DNA of 43,551 nucleotides, from NCBI GenBank assembly GCA_018436595.1, contig JAHDLC010000032.1, positions 1 through 43,551 on the forward strand, read 5' to 3'. The translations under genes and the position numbers were made by a program. Below, piece after piece: positions 32,953-41,961 of the stretch. The first letter of the stretch is position 1; every line of letters begins with the position of its first letter. The notes under the pieces were generated by a model. The model worked only from the letters and a program-made list of their open reading frames with translations, searched no databases and was not told where the DNA came from. This stretch comes from Synergistaceae bacterium. GTDB taxonomy: Bacteria; Synergistota; Synergistia; Synergistales; Aminobacteriaceae.

Positions 32953-33651
32953 GTGCATACCCTTCTTCTGCTCGACGACGACAGGGAGCTCTGCGACCTG
33001 CTGACGGACTACCTGAAGCCCGAGGGATTCGAAATCCTCACCGCCCACGACGGCAACACGGGACTGGCGGCCGCCCTGAACTTCCCGTCCCTGGACCTCA
33101 TTCTGCTCGACGTGATGCTCCCGGGGAAAAACGGTTTCGACGTCCTCCGGGAACTGCGAGTCCATTCCGGGGTTCCCGTCCTCATGCTCACCGCCAAGGG
33201 GGACGAAGTGGACAGGATCGTGGGCCTCGAACTGGGGGCTGACGACTATCTGCCCAAGCCCTTCAACCCCCGGGAGCTCCTGGCCCGCATACGGGCCATC
33301 CTCCGCCGGAAAGACTCCCCCGCTGCCCCCAACGCCCATGAGCGGCTTGTCTCCGGGGACATCGAACTGGACCCCGCCCGGCGGACAATCCGCGCGGGAG
33401 GAGCGGACATCGACCTCACCACGGTGGAATTCAAGCTCCTGGAAGCCCTTCTCCGCACCCCGGGCAAGGTGGTCTCCCGGGATGCCCTCTCCCGGGCCGC
33501 CCTGGACCGTCCCCTCTCCCCCTTCGAGCGGAGCCTGGACGTCCACATGAGCAACCTTCGGAAAAAACTCGGCCCCTGCCCTGACGGATCGCCCCGGATC
33601 AGGACCCTCAGGAGCGAAGGATACCTCCTGGCATGCGAAGCTACACACTGA
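32953..33651 (+). CDS. OmpR-family response regulator, CpxR-like
   Basis: 232 residues from the GTG at 32953. An ATG 6 bases earlier (32947) is only 2 bases from AGGAGG, while the GTG is 8 bases from it and gives the usual beginning MHTLLLLDDD. Receiver domain about 1-120: acidic pocket Asp 8-10, phosphoacceptor Asp 53 in LLDVMLPG, switch Thr in MLTAKGDE, Lys in LPKPF. C-terminal winged helix about 130-228 with SLDVHMSNLRKKL recognition helix and LRSEGYLL. Divergent from the Spy-like gene and followed by a sensor kinase overlapping its end by 19 bases. Confidence 0.88.
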   Translation: MHTLLLLDDDRELCDLLTDYLKPEGFEILTAHDGNTGLAAALNFPSLDLILLDVMLPGKNGFDVLRELRVHSGVPVLMLTAKGDEVDRIVGLELGADDYLPKPFNPRELLARIRAILRRKDSPAAPNAHERLVSGDIELDPARRTIRAGGADIDLTTVEFKLLEALLRTPGKVVSRDALSRAALDRPLSPFERSLDVHMSNLRKKLGPCPDGSPRIRTLRSEGYLLACEATH

Positions 33652-34994
33652 AGCTCTTCTGGTGGTTCTGGCTCACCGCCGCCGTGGCGGTCGTTGCCAG
33701 CCACATGATAGGCAAGCTCGCCGAGGAGGAGCAGTTCCGGAACCGGGGGGAGACCATGCGGGAAATCGCCGCCCTCTATGGCGAAAAAGCCTCCTCCACC
33801 CTCGCCCGAAACGGCAGGGAGGCAGCCCTGGACTACATCGCCGGGCTGCAGCGCACCATCCGCATCACCGGTTTTCTCTTCGAAGAAAATGGAAAGGAAA
33901 TGCTGGGCCAGCCTGTCCCGGACTACATCCACGCCATCCTCGCCGAGGCCCGGAAGAAGAACGGACCGGCGAGCACCTTCGAACGGGGGCGGCCTGTCTT
34001 CGCCGTTCCGCTGGAGTCCTTCCCGGGACACTACTTCGCCGGGGCCCTGCCGAACCTCTTCAGGGAAAAGAGTTCCGCCGCCACTCTCTACCGCCTTCTC
34101 GCAGCCGTATTTGCCGCCGCCCTTCTCTCGTGGATCCTGGCGGTCAGGCTCACCCACCCTCTCAAGGGACTGGGAAAAACCATGAGGAAATTCGCCGCCG
34201 GGGCCCTTGACGCCCGGGAAGAGCGGGCAGCCCGACGGAAGGACGACATCGGCACCCTGGCGCGGGACTTCAACGCCATGGCCGCCAGGATCGAAGAACT
34301 GCTGAAGGGACAGCGGAGGCTCCTTGCCGACGTGTCCCACGAACTGCGCTCCCCCCTCACCCGTCTCGGCGTGGCCCTGGAGCTCGCGAGAAGGCACATC
34401 CCGGAGGAAGCGGCCGGGGAATATGAGAGAATGGAGAACGAGCTGGAACGGATGAACGCCCTCATCGGCTCCCTGCTTCAGCTCTCGAGACTCGACGCCC
34501 TCGACAGGCCCGAAAACCGGCAGACCATGGACCTCTCGGCCCTCGTGGGGGAGATCGCCGAGGACGGCGAATTCGAGGGGGCCCCCCACGGCAGGGGAGT
34601 ATCCGCGGACATCCTGCCCGGAGTATCCTATTCCGGCGACCCCGCCTTACTTCGGAGCGCCGTGGAAAACCTGGTCCGCAACGCCCTCCGCTACTCCCCC
34701 GAAGGGGGAACGGTGGACGTATCCCTTTCGAGGCAAGGCGGAGCCGTCCGCATCCTCGTGGAGGACAGGGGACCGGGAGTGCCCGATGAGGAACTGGAGC
34801 ACATCTTCACTCCCTTCCACAGGGTGGAGCAGGCCCGGGAACGGACGCTCCCCGACGAAGGCTGCGGTCTCGGCCTCGCCATCGCGGGACGGGCGGCGGC
34901 CCTCCACGGAGGCACCGTCACCGCCAGGAACAGGCCCGAAGGAGGCCTTGCCGTGGAAATTCTGCTGCCGGAAGACCGGCCGGAAAAAGACTGA
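33633..34994 (+). CDS. Sensor histidine kinase, CpxA-like
   Basis: 453 residues. Membrane segment 1 about 8-24, periplasmic loop about 25-150, membrane segment 2 about 152-172, HAMP about 173-225, dimerisation helix with the phosphorylated His 236 in DVSHELRSPLTRL, and ATPase domain with N box NLVRNALRYSPEGG, G1 DRGPGVPDEEL and G2 GCGLGLAI. The order and the short periplasmic loop match CpxA. Overlaps the response-regulator gene by 19 bases. With the Spy-like protein it makes a likely envelope-stress circuit. Confidence 0.87.
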   Translation: MRSYTLKLFWWFWLTAAVAVVASHMIGKLAEEEQFRNRGETMREIAALYGEKASSTLARNGREAALDYIAGLQRTIRITGFLFEENGKEMLGQPVPDYIHAILAEARKKNGPASTFERGRPVFAVPLESFPGHYFAGALPNLFREKSSAATLYRLLAAVFAAALLSWILAVRLTHPLKGLGKTMRKFAAGALDAREERAARRKDDIGTLARDFNAMAARIEELLKGQRRLLADVSHELRSPLTRLGVALELARRHIPEEAAGEYERMENELERMNALIGSLLQLSRLDALDRPENRQTMDLSALVGEIAEDGEFEGAPHGRGVSADILPGVSYSGDPALLRSAVENLVRNALRYSPEGGTVDVSLSRQGGAVRILVEDRGPGVPDEELEHIFTPFHRVEQARERTLPDEGCGLGLAIAGRAAALHGGTVTARNRPEGGLAVEILLPEDRPEKD

Positions 34995-35006
34995 GGAGGA
35001 GACATC

Positions 35007-35204
35007 ATGCCGGGAAGGACACGGGCGAACATCGCCCCGGGAATGAAAGTGAAGGTTGTGAAGAAGGAAGACCAGGGAACGGGAAAGCTCACCGAAGGCA
35101 TCGTGGAAAGCCTGCTGACCAAAAGCCCCCACCACCCGCGGGGCATCAAGGTCCGCCTCGTGGGCGGCGAAGTGGGAAGGATGCAGGAAATACCGGAAGA
35201 ATAA
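35007..35204 (+). CDS. YwbE-family small protein
   Basis: 65 residues, full length for the family (DUF2196). GTRANIAPG-like GRTRANIAPGMKVKVVKKED and LTEGIVESLLTKSPHHPRGI are the conserved blocks; the small SH3-like beta barrel is probably RNA- or protein-binding, but no function is established. GGAGGAG precedes the ATG, 12 bases after the kinase stop, so it may be co-transcribed. Confidence 0.85.
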   Translation: MPGRTRANIAPGMKVKVVKKEDQGTGKLTEGIVESLLTKSPHHPRGIKVRLVGGEVGRMQEIPEE

Positions 35205-35241
35205 AGCTGCCCTCAAAAAAAAGCGCAAGGAGCGTGCTGCC

Positions 35242-35760
35242 ATGAGAAGCGCGGAAGAAAAAGCGGAATCCCGGAGGGCCGTCCTCGAACAGCTCGGCCG
35301 GATGGGCATTTCCTACGAGATGATCGAGCACGAAGCGGCCTATACGGTGGAGGACATTGACCGGATCGGCTTCGGCGAACACGTGACCGTCTGCAAGAAC
35401 CTCTTCGTCCGGGACCAGAAGAAAAAGCCCTCCCACTGGCTCGTGGTGGTGCACAAGGACAAACGGGCCGACCTGGACAGCCTGGCGGAGCAGCTCGGCA
35501 CAAAGCACCTCAGCTTCGCCTCCGCCGACCGGCTGAAACGGTACCTCGGCCTCGCCCAGGGGGAGGTCACGCCCCTCGGCGTCCTCAACGACGCGAACCA
35601 TGAAGTGACCGTGGTCTTCGATCAGGACCTCAAGGGGCTGGAACACCTGGGCGTGCACCCCAACGACAACACGGCCACCCTGATCCTCTCCTACGACGAC
35701 ATCCTCAAGTTCGTCACCGGACAGGGCAACCCCGTCCGGCACATCACCGTCAGGGGATAG
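35242..35760 (+). CDS. YbaK/ProX-like aminoacyl-tRNA deacylase
   Basis: 172 residues, one YbaK/prolyl-tRNA editing domain. Conserved: YEMIEHEAAYTVEDID at the start, KNLFVRDQKKKPSHWLVVVHKDK (substrate-pocket Lys/Asn), LGVLNDANHEVTVVFDQDL and HPNDNTATLIL. These enzymes hydrolyse mischarged tRNAs such as Ala-tRNAPro. AAGGAG is 9 bases before the ATG. Convergent with prfC; the two stops are 18 bases apart. Confidence 0.88.
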   Translation: MRSAEEKAESRRAVLEQLGRMGISYEMIEHEAAYTVEDIDRIGFGEHVTVCKNLFVRDQKKKPSHWLVVVHKDKRADLDSLAEQLGTKHLSFASADRLKRYLGLAQGEVTPLGVLNDANHEVTVVFDQDLKGLEHLGVHPNDNTATLILSYDDILKFVTGQGNPVRHITVRG

Positions 35761-35774
35761 CCCGGCCGGCCGGG
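35761..35774. terminator. Palindrome between convergent genes
   Basis: CCCGGCCGGCCGGG, a 14-bp perfect palindrome between the ProX-like and prfC stops. It could fold as a short hairpin and act in both directions, but there is no U tract. Confidence 0.35.
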
Positions 35775-35778
35775 GAAC

Positions 35779-37389
35779 TCAGCGCAGTTCCCTGGTGGTG
35801 TGGAAGACGATCTCCGGCCACTTCTCCCCCACGTACTTCAGCAGCCACTCCCCTTCGGCGAGGAAGGCCAGGTTGCCTTCCCCGTCGAGGGCGAGCTGGT
35901 TCTGGTTGACCTTCTGGAACTCCGCCAGCCGCTTCGGATCGTCGCAGGTCACCCACCGGGCCAGGGAGTAGTTCACCGGCTCGTAATCGGCCTCCACGCC
36001 GTATTCGGCCTTCAGGCGGGCGATGGTCACGTCAAACTGCAGCACCCCCACCGCTCCGAGAATATAATCGTTCCTCGCGAGGGGCCGGAAAAGCTGCACC
36101 GCCCCTTCCTCCGTGAGCTGCAGCAGCCCCTTCTGGAGCTGCTTCGCCTTCAGGGGCGACTGCAGCCGCACCCTCCGGAAGTGCTCCGGGGCAAAGCTCG
36201 GGATGCCGGTGAACTTCAGGGGCTCCTTCTCGCTGAAGGTATCGCCGATCTTGATGGTGCCGTGGTTGTACAGGCCCACGATGTCCCCCGGCCAGGCTTC
36301 CTCGGCCAGGGCCCGCTCCTGGGCCATGAAGATCACCGGGTTCGCCGCCGTCACATCCTTGCCGATGCGGTGATGCCGCATCTTCATCCCCCGCTCGAAC
36401 TTCCCCGAACAGACCCGCAGAAAAGCAAGCCTGTCCCGGTGGGACGGGTCCATGTTGGCCTGGATCTTGAAGACGAACCCCGAAAAGGCTTCCTCCTCCG
36501 GGGCCACCGTGCGGCTCACCGCCTCACGGGGCCGGGGCGCCGGGGCGATCTCCACGAAGGCGTCCAGCAGCTCCCTCACGCCGAAGTTGTTCACCGCGCT
36601 GCCGAAAAAGACCGGCGTCTGGTTCGCCCTCAGGTAATGCTCCAGCTCGAAGGGGTTCGCCGCCCCCTCCAGCAGGGCCAGATCGTCCCGAAGCTCCTCC
36701 GCCTGCCGGCCGAGCGCCTTGTCCAGAGCGGGGTCGTTCACGTCCCGGATGGTCCGCACGTCCTCCACCCGGTCGCTTCCCGGGGTGAAGAGGTTCAGCT
36801 CCTTCCGGAAGAGGTTGTAGGTGCCCCGGAAGAGCTTCCCCATGCCGATGGGCCACGACAGGGGGGCGCACTCCACCTGGAGCTTCTCCTCGATGTCGCC
36901 CAGGATGTCCAGGGGGGCCATACCCTCCCGGTCCAGCTTGTTGATGAAGGTGATGATGGGGGTGTTCCGCATCCGGCACACCTCCATGAGCTTCCGGGTC
37001 TGGGTCTCCACGCCCTTCACGCTGTCGATCACCATGATCACGCTGTCCACGGCGGTCAGCACCCGGTAGGTGTCCTCCGAGAAATCCTCGTGCCCCGGCG
37101 TGTCCAGCAGGTTGATTTCGAAACCTCTATACTCGAACTTCATCACCGAGCTGGTGACGGAAATGCCCCGCTCCTGCTCGATGCTCATCCAGTCGCTGGT
37201 GGCGTGGCGGCTTGCCTTCCGGGCCTTCACCGCCCCGGCGAGATTGATGGCCCCTCCGAAGAGAAGCAGCTTCTCCGTCAGGGTGGTCTTTCCCGCGTCG
37301 GGGTGGCTGATGATGGCGAAGGTCCGCCGCCGTTCGATCTCCTTCCGGAGAGATGATTTTTGGTGTGGAACGTCGCTGTGTGCTGCCAT
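35779..37389 (-). CDS. prfC: Peptide chain release factor 3
   Basis: Translational GTPase that recycles release factors 1 and 2 from the ribosome. 536 residues, normal for RF3. GTP-binding motifs are all visible: P-loop SHPDAGKTT (about 29-37), switch ITSVTSSV-like [12 protein letters not shown]3 DTPGHEDFS and G4 INKLDREG; the N terminus [20 protein letters not shown] is specific to RF3. The AAGGAG site is 12 bases before the ATG, rather far, but no other in-frame start fits. A good promoter is at 37467-37494. Confidence 0.95.
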   Translation of the reverse strand: MAAHSDVPHQKSSLRKEIERRRTFAIISHPDAGKTTLTEKLLLFGGAINLAGAVKARKASRHATSDWMSIEQERGISVTSSVMKFEYRGFEINLLDTPGHEDFSEDTYRVLTAVDSVIMVIDSVKGVETQTRKLMEVCRMRNTPIITFINKLDREGMAPLDILGDIEEKLQVECAPLSWPIGMGKLFRGTYNLFRKELNLFTPGSDRVEDVRTIRDVNDPALDKALGRQAEELRDDLALLEGAANPFELEHYLRANQTPVFFGSAVNNFGVRELLDAFVEIAPAPRPREAVSRTVAPEEEAFSGFVFKIQANMDPSHRDRLAFLRVCSGKFERGMKMRHHRIGKDVTAANPVIFMAQERALAEEAWPGDIVGLYNHGTIKIGDTFSEKEPLKFTGIPSFAPEHFRRVRLQSPLKAKQLQKGLLQLTEEGAVQLFRPLARNDYILGAVGVLQFDVTIARLKAEYGVEADYEPVNYSLARWVTCDDPKRLAEFQKVNQNQLALDGEGNLAFLAEGEWLLKYVGEKWPEIVFHTTRELR

Positions 37390-37466
37390 GGTTCTTCATT
37401 GCTCCTTCTTGCCGAGGAAACGGCACAACAGGACCGGAGGTCGCCCCCGGCCGTTTTGAAGGTATT

Positions 37467-37494
37467 ATTTTACGCTATCGGGAGGGATTTTCAA
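37467..37494 (-). promoter_or_regulatory. Promoter of prfC, and the 342-bp gap 37390-37731
   Basis: On the minus strand TTGAAA (37494-37489) and TAAAAT (37472-37467) with 16 bp between. Elsewhere in the gap a TATAAT at 37571-37576 on the plus strand is a probable -10 for the amidinotransferase gene, with no good -35. Nothing else is visible in the gap. Confidence 0.6.
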
Positions 37495-37731
37495 AAGGGG
37501 CAGGCGAACATTGATCAAGGAAATCACCGGCAGCCCACCTGTAACAGCGCGCAGGCGGTTCCGTGCGGTGTATAATTTCAAAAGTTGTGATCGACATCTG
37601 GTGTACCTGCCGCCGCCGGACAGAAAAGACCGGCTGCCGAAAAACCATCCTGTCCGGTTCATGTTCCGGGGACCGGAGGCGTGCCGGTGGAAATGGAAAA
37701 AGAAAATAAGCCGCTAACGAGGAGAGATACC

Positions 37732-38850
37732 ATGAAAATAGTGATCGTGGCTGCATGTGCACTCCTGGCCTTCGGAGCGTTTTCGTTTTTCCCCCGGACC
37801 GCAAACGCAGCGGAACCTTCTGTTTCTGTCGATTACGAATACGGCGATCTGAAAGAGGTGATCGTCGGCCTGCCCTACGGCATGTCGCCGTCGCTGGAAG
37901 CGAAATGGTTTGCCGACGCGCTGAAAGTCCTGCCGGATGATGAAGCGGAATACGCCCGGAAGACAGCGGGAATGCTCTGGACGGAGATGATCAATCCCGA
38001 CACGGGAAAGAGCGAAACGCAGATGCTGGAAGAGGAAAACCAGGCGTTCATCGCGATCCTGCAGTCCCTGGGCGTCACAGTGTACCGCCCGGCGGAGATC
38101 ACCGTCGATTTCATCAAAAAACATTACGGCGCGGATGTACTGCTCAACGGCTTCAGCCAGGACTTTCCCCGCGACAACATGGCCGTCATCGGCAACAGCG
38201 TCATCGAGTTCAATCTGCGGACGCCGATCCGCAAGGTGGACATCTCCGGATTCCGGGATATTCTGACCGAAAAATGCTCCGACCCGGCAGTCAGGTGGTT
38301 CTCCATGCCCCACACCGAGCTCCTCGAACCCGCCCGCGCCGATGCGCCCTTGCTGGAGGGCGGCGACGTCATCGTGCTGGGCAGAACCGTCCTGGTCGGC
38401 AATACGGAAAACCCCAGCGTGGGATCCAACGAAGCTGGCTGCAGGTGGCTCAAAAACATCCTGGGCGATGACTATACGGTGAAACGCGTCCGGCTTGTGG
38501 AAAGCGTGCTGCACCTGGACTGCGTGCTGTCCGTGCCCCGCAGCGGGCTCGCCATCATCTGCGAAGAAGCCTTTCTTGACGGTCTGCCCGAAGAGATCAA
38601 GGACTGGGACCTGATCAGAGTGAGCCTGGATGATGTCAAGCGGCTGGCCGTCAACGGCCTTCCAGTCAATTCCCAACACTACGTTCTGTCCTATAACCTG
38701 CACAACGACAACCGCTACATCCAGACCGAGCTCGAAAAGCGGGGCATCACAGTCCACCGCGTGTTTTTCGGAACCCACAACGGCCAGGGAGGATCGCTGC
38801 GCTGCGCCACCCAGCCTCTGAAACGGGAGGTCAGGACGACGAAACCTTAA
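37732..38850 (+). CDS. Exported amidinotransferase/deiminase-family protein
   Basis: 372 residues from the ATG at 37732 (GAGGAGA upstream). The fold is that of amidinotransferases and arginine deiminases: first block YEYGDLKEVIVGLPYG, then FPRDNMAVIG, the LLEGGDVIVLGRTVLVG block, catalytic His in ESVLHLDCVLS and the catalytic Cys near the C terminus in GGSLRCATQPL. Unusually, it carries a signal peptide (about 1-27, VIVAACALLAFGAFSFFPRTANAAE), so it would act outside the cytoplasm. The substrate could be a guanidino compound or peptidyl-arginine; unclear. It lies at the edge of the AT-rich island but its own composition matches the rest of the chromosome. Confidence 0.82.
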   Translation: MKIVIVAACALLAFGAFSFFPRTANAAEPSVSVDYEYGDLKEVIVGLPYGMSPSLEAKWFADALKVLPDDEAEYARKTAGMLWTEMINPDTGKSETQMLEEENQAFIAILQSLGVTVYRPAEITVDFIKKHYGADVLLNGFSQDFPRDNMAVIGNSVIEFNLRTPIRKVDISGFRDILTEKCSDPAVRWFSMPHTELLEPARADAPLLEGGDVIVLGRTVLVGNTENPSVGSNEAGCRWLKNILGDDYTVKRVRLVESVLHLDCVLSVPRSGLAIICEEAFLDGLPEEIKDWDLIRVSLDDVKRLAVNGLPVNSQHYVLSYNLHNDNRYIQTELEKRGITVHRVFFGTHNGQGGSLRCATQPLKREVRTTKP

Positions 38851-38880
38851 GACCTTAAAAGGGCACGTACGGTCAAGCGG

Positions 38881-38896
38881 GGAGAACGTGTTCTCC
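38881..38896. repeat. 16-bp palindrome
   Basis: GGAGAACGTGTTCTCC, perfect except for the central GT. Located 30 bases after the amidinotransferase stop; could be a protein-binding site or part of the 3' end structure. Confidence 0.4.
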
Positions 38897-38897
38897 A

Positions 38898-38937
38898 GCT
38901 CCTGCGGGATACTCAGACTCTCCCGCCGGAGCGTTTT
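38898..38937 (+). terminator. Terminator after the amidinotransferase gene
   Basis: GCTCCTGCGGGA (38898-38909) pairs with TCCCGCCGGAGC (38921-38932) at 11 of 12 positions with an 11-base loop, followed by GTTTTC. The remainder of the gap up to 39064 is AT-richer and holds nothing I can identify; the island begins somewhere here. Confidence 0.6.
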
Positions 38938-39064
38938 CAGGTATCTTCGGGAAGCCGTGGCCTATTGCGGGAAAGTGGATGTCCCTTGACACCCGTAGCA
39001 TTCAAAAAACTTGGCATGAAGGACAGAAATATAACACTATGAATAAGCGTTTGTCCTATTTTGC

Positions 39065-40828
39065 TTATTCGACTTGTCTACTTTGTAAGCGCCATCGCTT
39101 ACCCACTTCAGATAAATGCTGATCCGTGATTGTATCAGACTGCCACCCCTTATCAAAATCAATATCCTGAGAGCGTGGAAGTGATTTCCCTTCTTTGACC
39201 AAATCCCGTATAAGGATTCGTGAGGGAATAATTGCCGCTTGTCCGACAAAAATTGCTTCTCGACGCCGAAGGCCTGAGAGAACTTTTGTCAACCCTGCAA
39301 GAGAATCAGGCAACACACTCTGTACATGCCTTCGGTCAGAATCGTTCGTAATGCGCAAGACTATCCAAGAATTGCATTGAGATAATACCGTTGCTTCCAC
39401 TTCGCTTGGACGTTGGGAAACAAGCATCAATCCAATACCATATTTGCGTCCTTCTTTAGCAAGTCTTTTAATCGCATCCTGTGCAGCTTCATATTGCGCT
39501 TCACCACGGTCTGGTACATAACGATGTGCTTCCTCGCAAACAAGCAGTACTGGGTTTTTCTCGCGTTCTTCCCGCGTCTGCCAGAGTTTTAAGGAAAACA
39601 GAGTCCTTGCAATCGCGGAACTTGCCGCACCTGCAACTTCGTTTGGGACACCTGATAAATCAACGATTCGAATAGATGGCCCTTCACCAACAAACTGCTT
39701 AACAATGCTAGGTAATAAGTCGGTAACACCGTCCCAATCCTTCATCATGAACATTTTACGACTGTCTCGGCATAACGATTCGACTTTTCGGATTACTTTT
39801 GTGTAACCCTCATGCTTCTTTTTGTCCGTACCTTCAGGTCGAAGAGAGTTTACAGCACCAACAAAACCAATTTCATTATCTCTTGCCCCGTCCTTGTTTC
39901 CAAGTTCGTCCAGGTCGTATGGATCACCAATGGAATATGGAATAGGGGAATCAACTGTAATGCAATTAACGTCTATGCCAAGTTTCTTTGCACCTTGCTG
40001 TCGAGCTATCCAGAGTGCATTCATTACAATATTCGTCTGTGAAGTCGCGGTTTCAGCTTTTCCAACAAATAGGGCAACCGTCTCTTCCAAGTTCAGAAGC
40101 CAATACGGAAGCAAAAGGGAATTTTCGTCGGTACATAATCTGATATGCTCCGGAAATGCTGTGCTGTATTCATTGTGGGGATCGAGAACAACAATTTGAG
40201 GATGCCACTTAGAATGATTTGCATTCTTTCCTCGATCAAGAATGGAGTGTAGTACGGCAGCAACTGTTCCCGATTTCCCAGCACCGGTTGATCCCAATAT
40301 CGCTGTGTGTTTACCAAGAAGATCATTCATTTCTGCGTAGCAAGGTGTTCCACCGGAACCGACATGCTCACCTAGAAGAATTGTCGAGCCACTTCCCTCT
40401 CCATAAATGAATCCCAAATCGGAGCGAGGAGTAAGGTAAACCTTCTGTTGCGGCAAAGGGAAGGTAGTAACCCCACGTTCAAAGTTTAGTTTCCACTCTC
40501 CTTTGCCGCATATCCATTCGCCCTCACCAAATAAATCAGCCTCTACAACACGTGCGGTTCCATCCGATTCTGGAGCAAGCCCTTTTTCGCGCTCGAACTC
40601 CGATTTCATGCGAAGCCTACCAACATAACCAAATATTATTCGTACACCAAAGTGTATCTTAATAATCGAACCAAATTGACCTATAGGGTATATTATGCCA
40701 CCAAAAACTCGAGTAAGTTCGGTAATCTTCGGGTCGAGCTCAGCAACTATATGCGTTCCATCTACTTCAATAACAGCCCCGACTTCCAGATTTGGAATCG
40801 GTTCGTTGGGGTTCTTCCTGCCACTCAT
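39065..40828 (-). CDS. HerA-type hexameric ATPase/DNA translocase of a SIR2-HerA defence pair
   Basis: 587 residues. An N-terminal beta-barrel (HAS-type, about 10-130) is followed by the RecA-like core with Walker A GSTGAGKS at 179-186 and Walker B LLVCEEAH at 428-435; VSQRPSEV near 470 and the C-terminal segment match HerA/FtsK-type motors. In archaea HerA works with NurA in end resection; here no NurA-like gene is present and the partner is SIR2-like. Its start overlaps the SIR2 stop by 4 bases (ATGA). The size fits HerA proteins of described SIR2-HerA antiphage systems. Composition is AT-rich compared with the chromosome. Confidence 0.88.
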   Translation of the reverse strand: MSGRKNPNEPIPNLEVGAVIEVDGTHIVAELDPKITELTRVFGGIIYPIGQFGSIIKIHFGVRIIFGYVGRLRMKSEFEREKGLAPESDGTARVVEADLFGEGEWICGKGEWKLNFERGVTTFPLPQQKVYLTPRSDLGFIYGEGSGSTILLGEHVGSGGTPCYAEMNDLLGKHTAILGSTGAGKSGTVAAVLHSILDRGKNANHSKWHPQIVVLDPHNEYSTAFPEHIRLCTDENSLLLPYWLLNLEETVALFVGKAETATSQTNIVMNALWIARQQGAKKLGIDVNCITVDSPIPYSIGDPYDLDELGNKDGARDNEIGFVGAVNSLRPEGTDKKKHEGYTKVIRKVESLCRDSRKMFMMKDWDGVTDLLPSIVKQFVGEGPSIRIVDLSGVPNEVAGAASSAIARTLFSLKLWQTREEREKNPVLLVCEEAHRYVPDRGEAQYEAAQDAIKRLAKEGRKYGIGLMLVSQRPSEVEATVLSQCNSWIVLRITNDSDRRHVQSVLPDSLAGLTKVLSGLRRREAIFVGQAAIIPSRILIRDLVKEGKSLPRSQDIDFDKGWQSDTITDQHLSEVGKRWRLQSRQVE

Positions 40829-41961
40829 TGTTCACCTCCTAGCAAACGCGTAAGAATTTCAAACTTCCACCACTCCAAAACATCAGTATCTCGCTCATAT
40901 TTCTTGTTTCCATGGAAGAAGCCCTTGTTCGCATATACCCGGATTTGCGAACTAATAGAGTCATCTTCTAGCCATTTAAGAAGTCTGCCCTCAGGTTCGT
41001 TCGTTCCAATAAAAGCCGCGATAGTCAGTCTCCCCTCAGATTGATACAAGGCGTTTTCGATTTCCGAGTCAATATGTGAATCTCCGAAGCTATATCCACA
41101 TATTGCAAGCACCATTTCACTTCCTTCACTCGGGCAGAGGCTTTGACGCATGAAGTGCAACATTTGCGCGAATGGATCACGTTGAGTTTCCTGATACTTC
41201 GTGGCGGCGGGGTATATTAGAACATGATTCATTCCGGATTCAGTCCTGATACCGGAACGAATCCGTCTTGGCAGGGAATCTTTCATTAGACACCAATCAA
41301 TTGAACCGTGGATCTTGAAGACACGGGCCATCTTTTCGTTAGTTCTGAAAGTGTTTGGCTCCCACCAACCTGTCGCTGAACCATTAAAACCATCGCAATA
41401 GACCACTTGTTCAAGTCCAAGCGCATCTTCAATCAACGTGTCGTAATTGAGAACAAAGTAATCTACCCCCCTACCAGACTTGCCCGCCTGCAAAGATCCG
41501 TGTATAGCCCTGACAAATTGTTGATGTGTTGCAATGTCGACCTCTTGATCACCAATTACTGCAGAAATGGCGGTTTTTATATCATTGAGTGCAATTTGCA
41601 GTTCATTTGCCTCTCTCTCCTGATCTCCGATTGAAACCTTGGAATGATCAGCTCCGCGCAGTGTTCGTCTTTCCGCGATAGAAAGAAAATCGACAATCTC
41701 ACTCATATAATCTTCAATGGTTGCTCGAGTAGCGCCTGAGAATAATTTCTGAACATTACTAAGGAGGTTTTGGGTCTCCCTGCAAATTTTCTTGTGACCA
41801 AAGACTTTTTCCGTAAGGTCTGGCATTAAAGGGAGTCCAGCGATTTTGCTACATCCAGCACCAAGCAAAAATGCAAGTCTACTCTGAGACATCAAATCTC
41901 GCATGTCTTGAACGATGTTTTTGAGTTCTGGTGATGAAAAAACTGACAAATCTTCACTCAT
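40825..41961 (-). CDS. SIR2-like NADase-family protein of a SIR2-HerA defence pair
   Basis: 378 residues with a SIR2-like domain over most of the length: glycine loop LLGAGCSK (32-39), Asn 172 in LNYDTLIED and His 218 in KIHGSIDW, the residues that position NAD and carry out hydrolysis. A C-terminal block (AICGYSFGDSHIDSEIENAL) is typical of phage-defence SIR2 proteins. In known SIR2-HerA systems the two proteins form a large complex that depletes NAD or cuts nucleic acid on infection. AGGAG precedes the ATG. The 4-base overlap with herA indicates strict co-expression. No sign of frameshift or lost key residue. Confidence 0.85.
   Translation of the reverse strand: MSEDLSVFSSPELKNIVQDMRDLMSQSRLAFLLGAGCSKIAGLPLMPDLTEKVFGHKKICRETQNLLSNVQKLFSGATRATIEDYMSEIVDFLSIAERRTLRGADHSKVSIGDQEREANELQIALNDIKTAISAVIGDQEVDIATHQQFVRAIHGSLQAGKSGRGVDYFVLNYDTLIEDALGLEQVVYCDGFNGSATGWWEPNTFRTNEKMARVFKIHGSIDWCLMKDSLPRRIRSGIRTESGMNHVLIYPAATKYQETQRDPFAQMLHFMRQSLCPSEGSEMVLAICGYSFGDSHIDSEIENALYQSEGRLTIAAFIGTNEPEGRLLKWLEDDSISSQIRVYANKGFFHGNKKYERDTDVLEWWKFEILTRLLGGEQ

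Noticed and set aside
38881-38896. LexA-type SOS box
   Set aside because: The arms GAAC/GTTC are only 2 bases apart rather than 4, and it lies downstream of a gene, not at a promoter.
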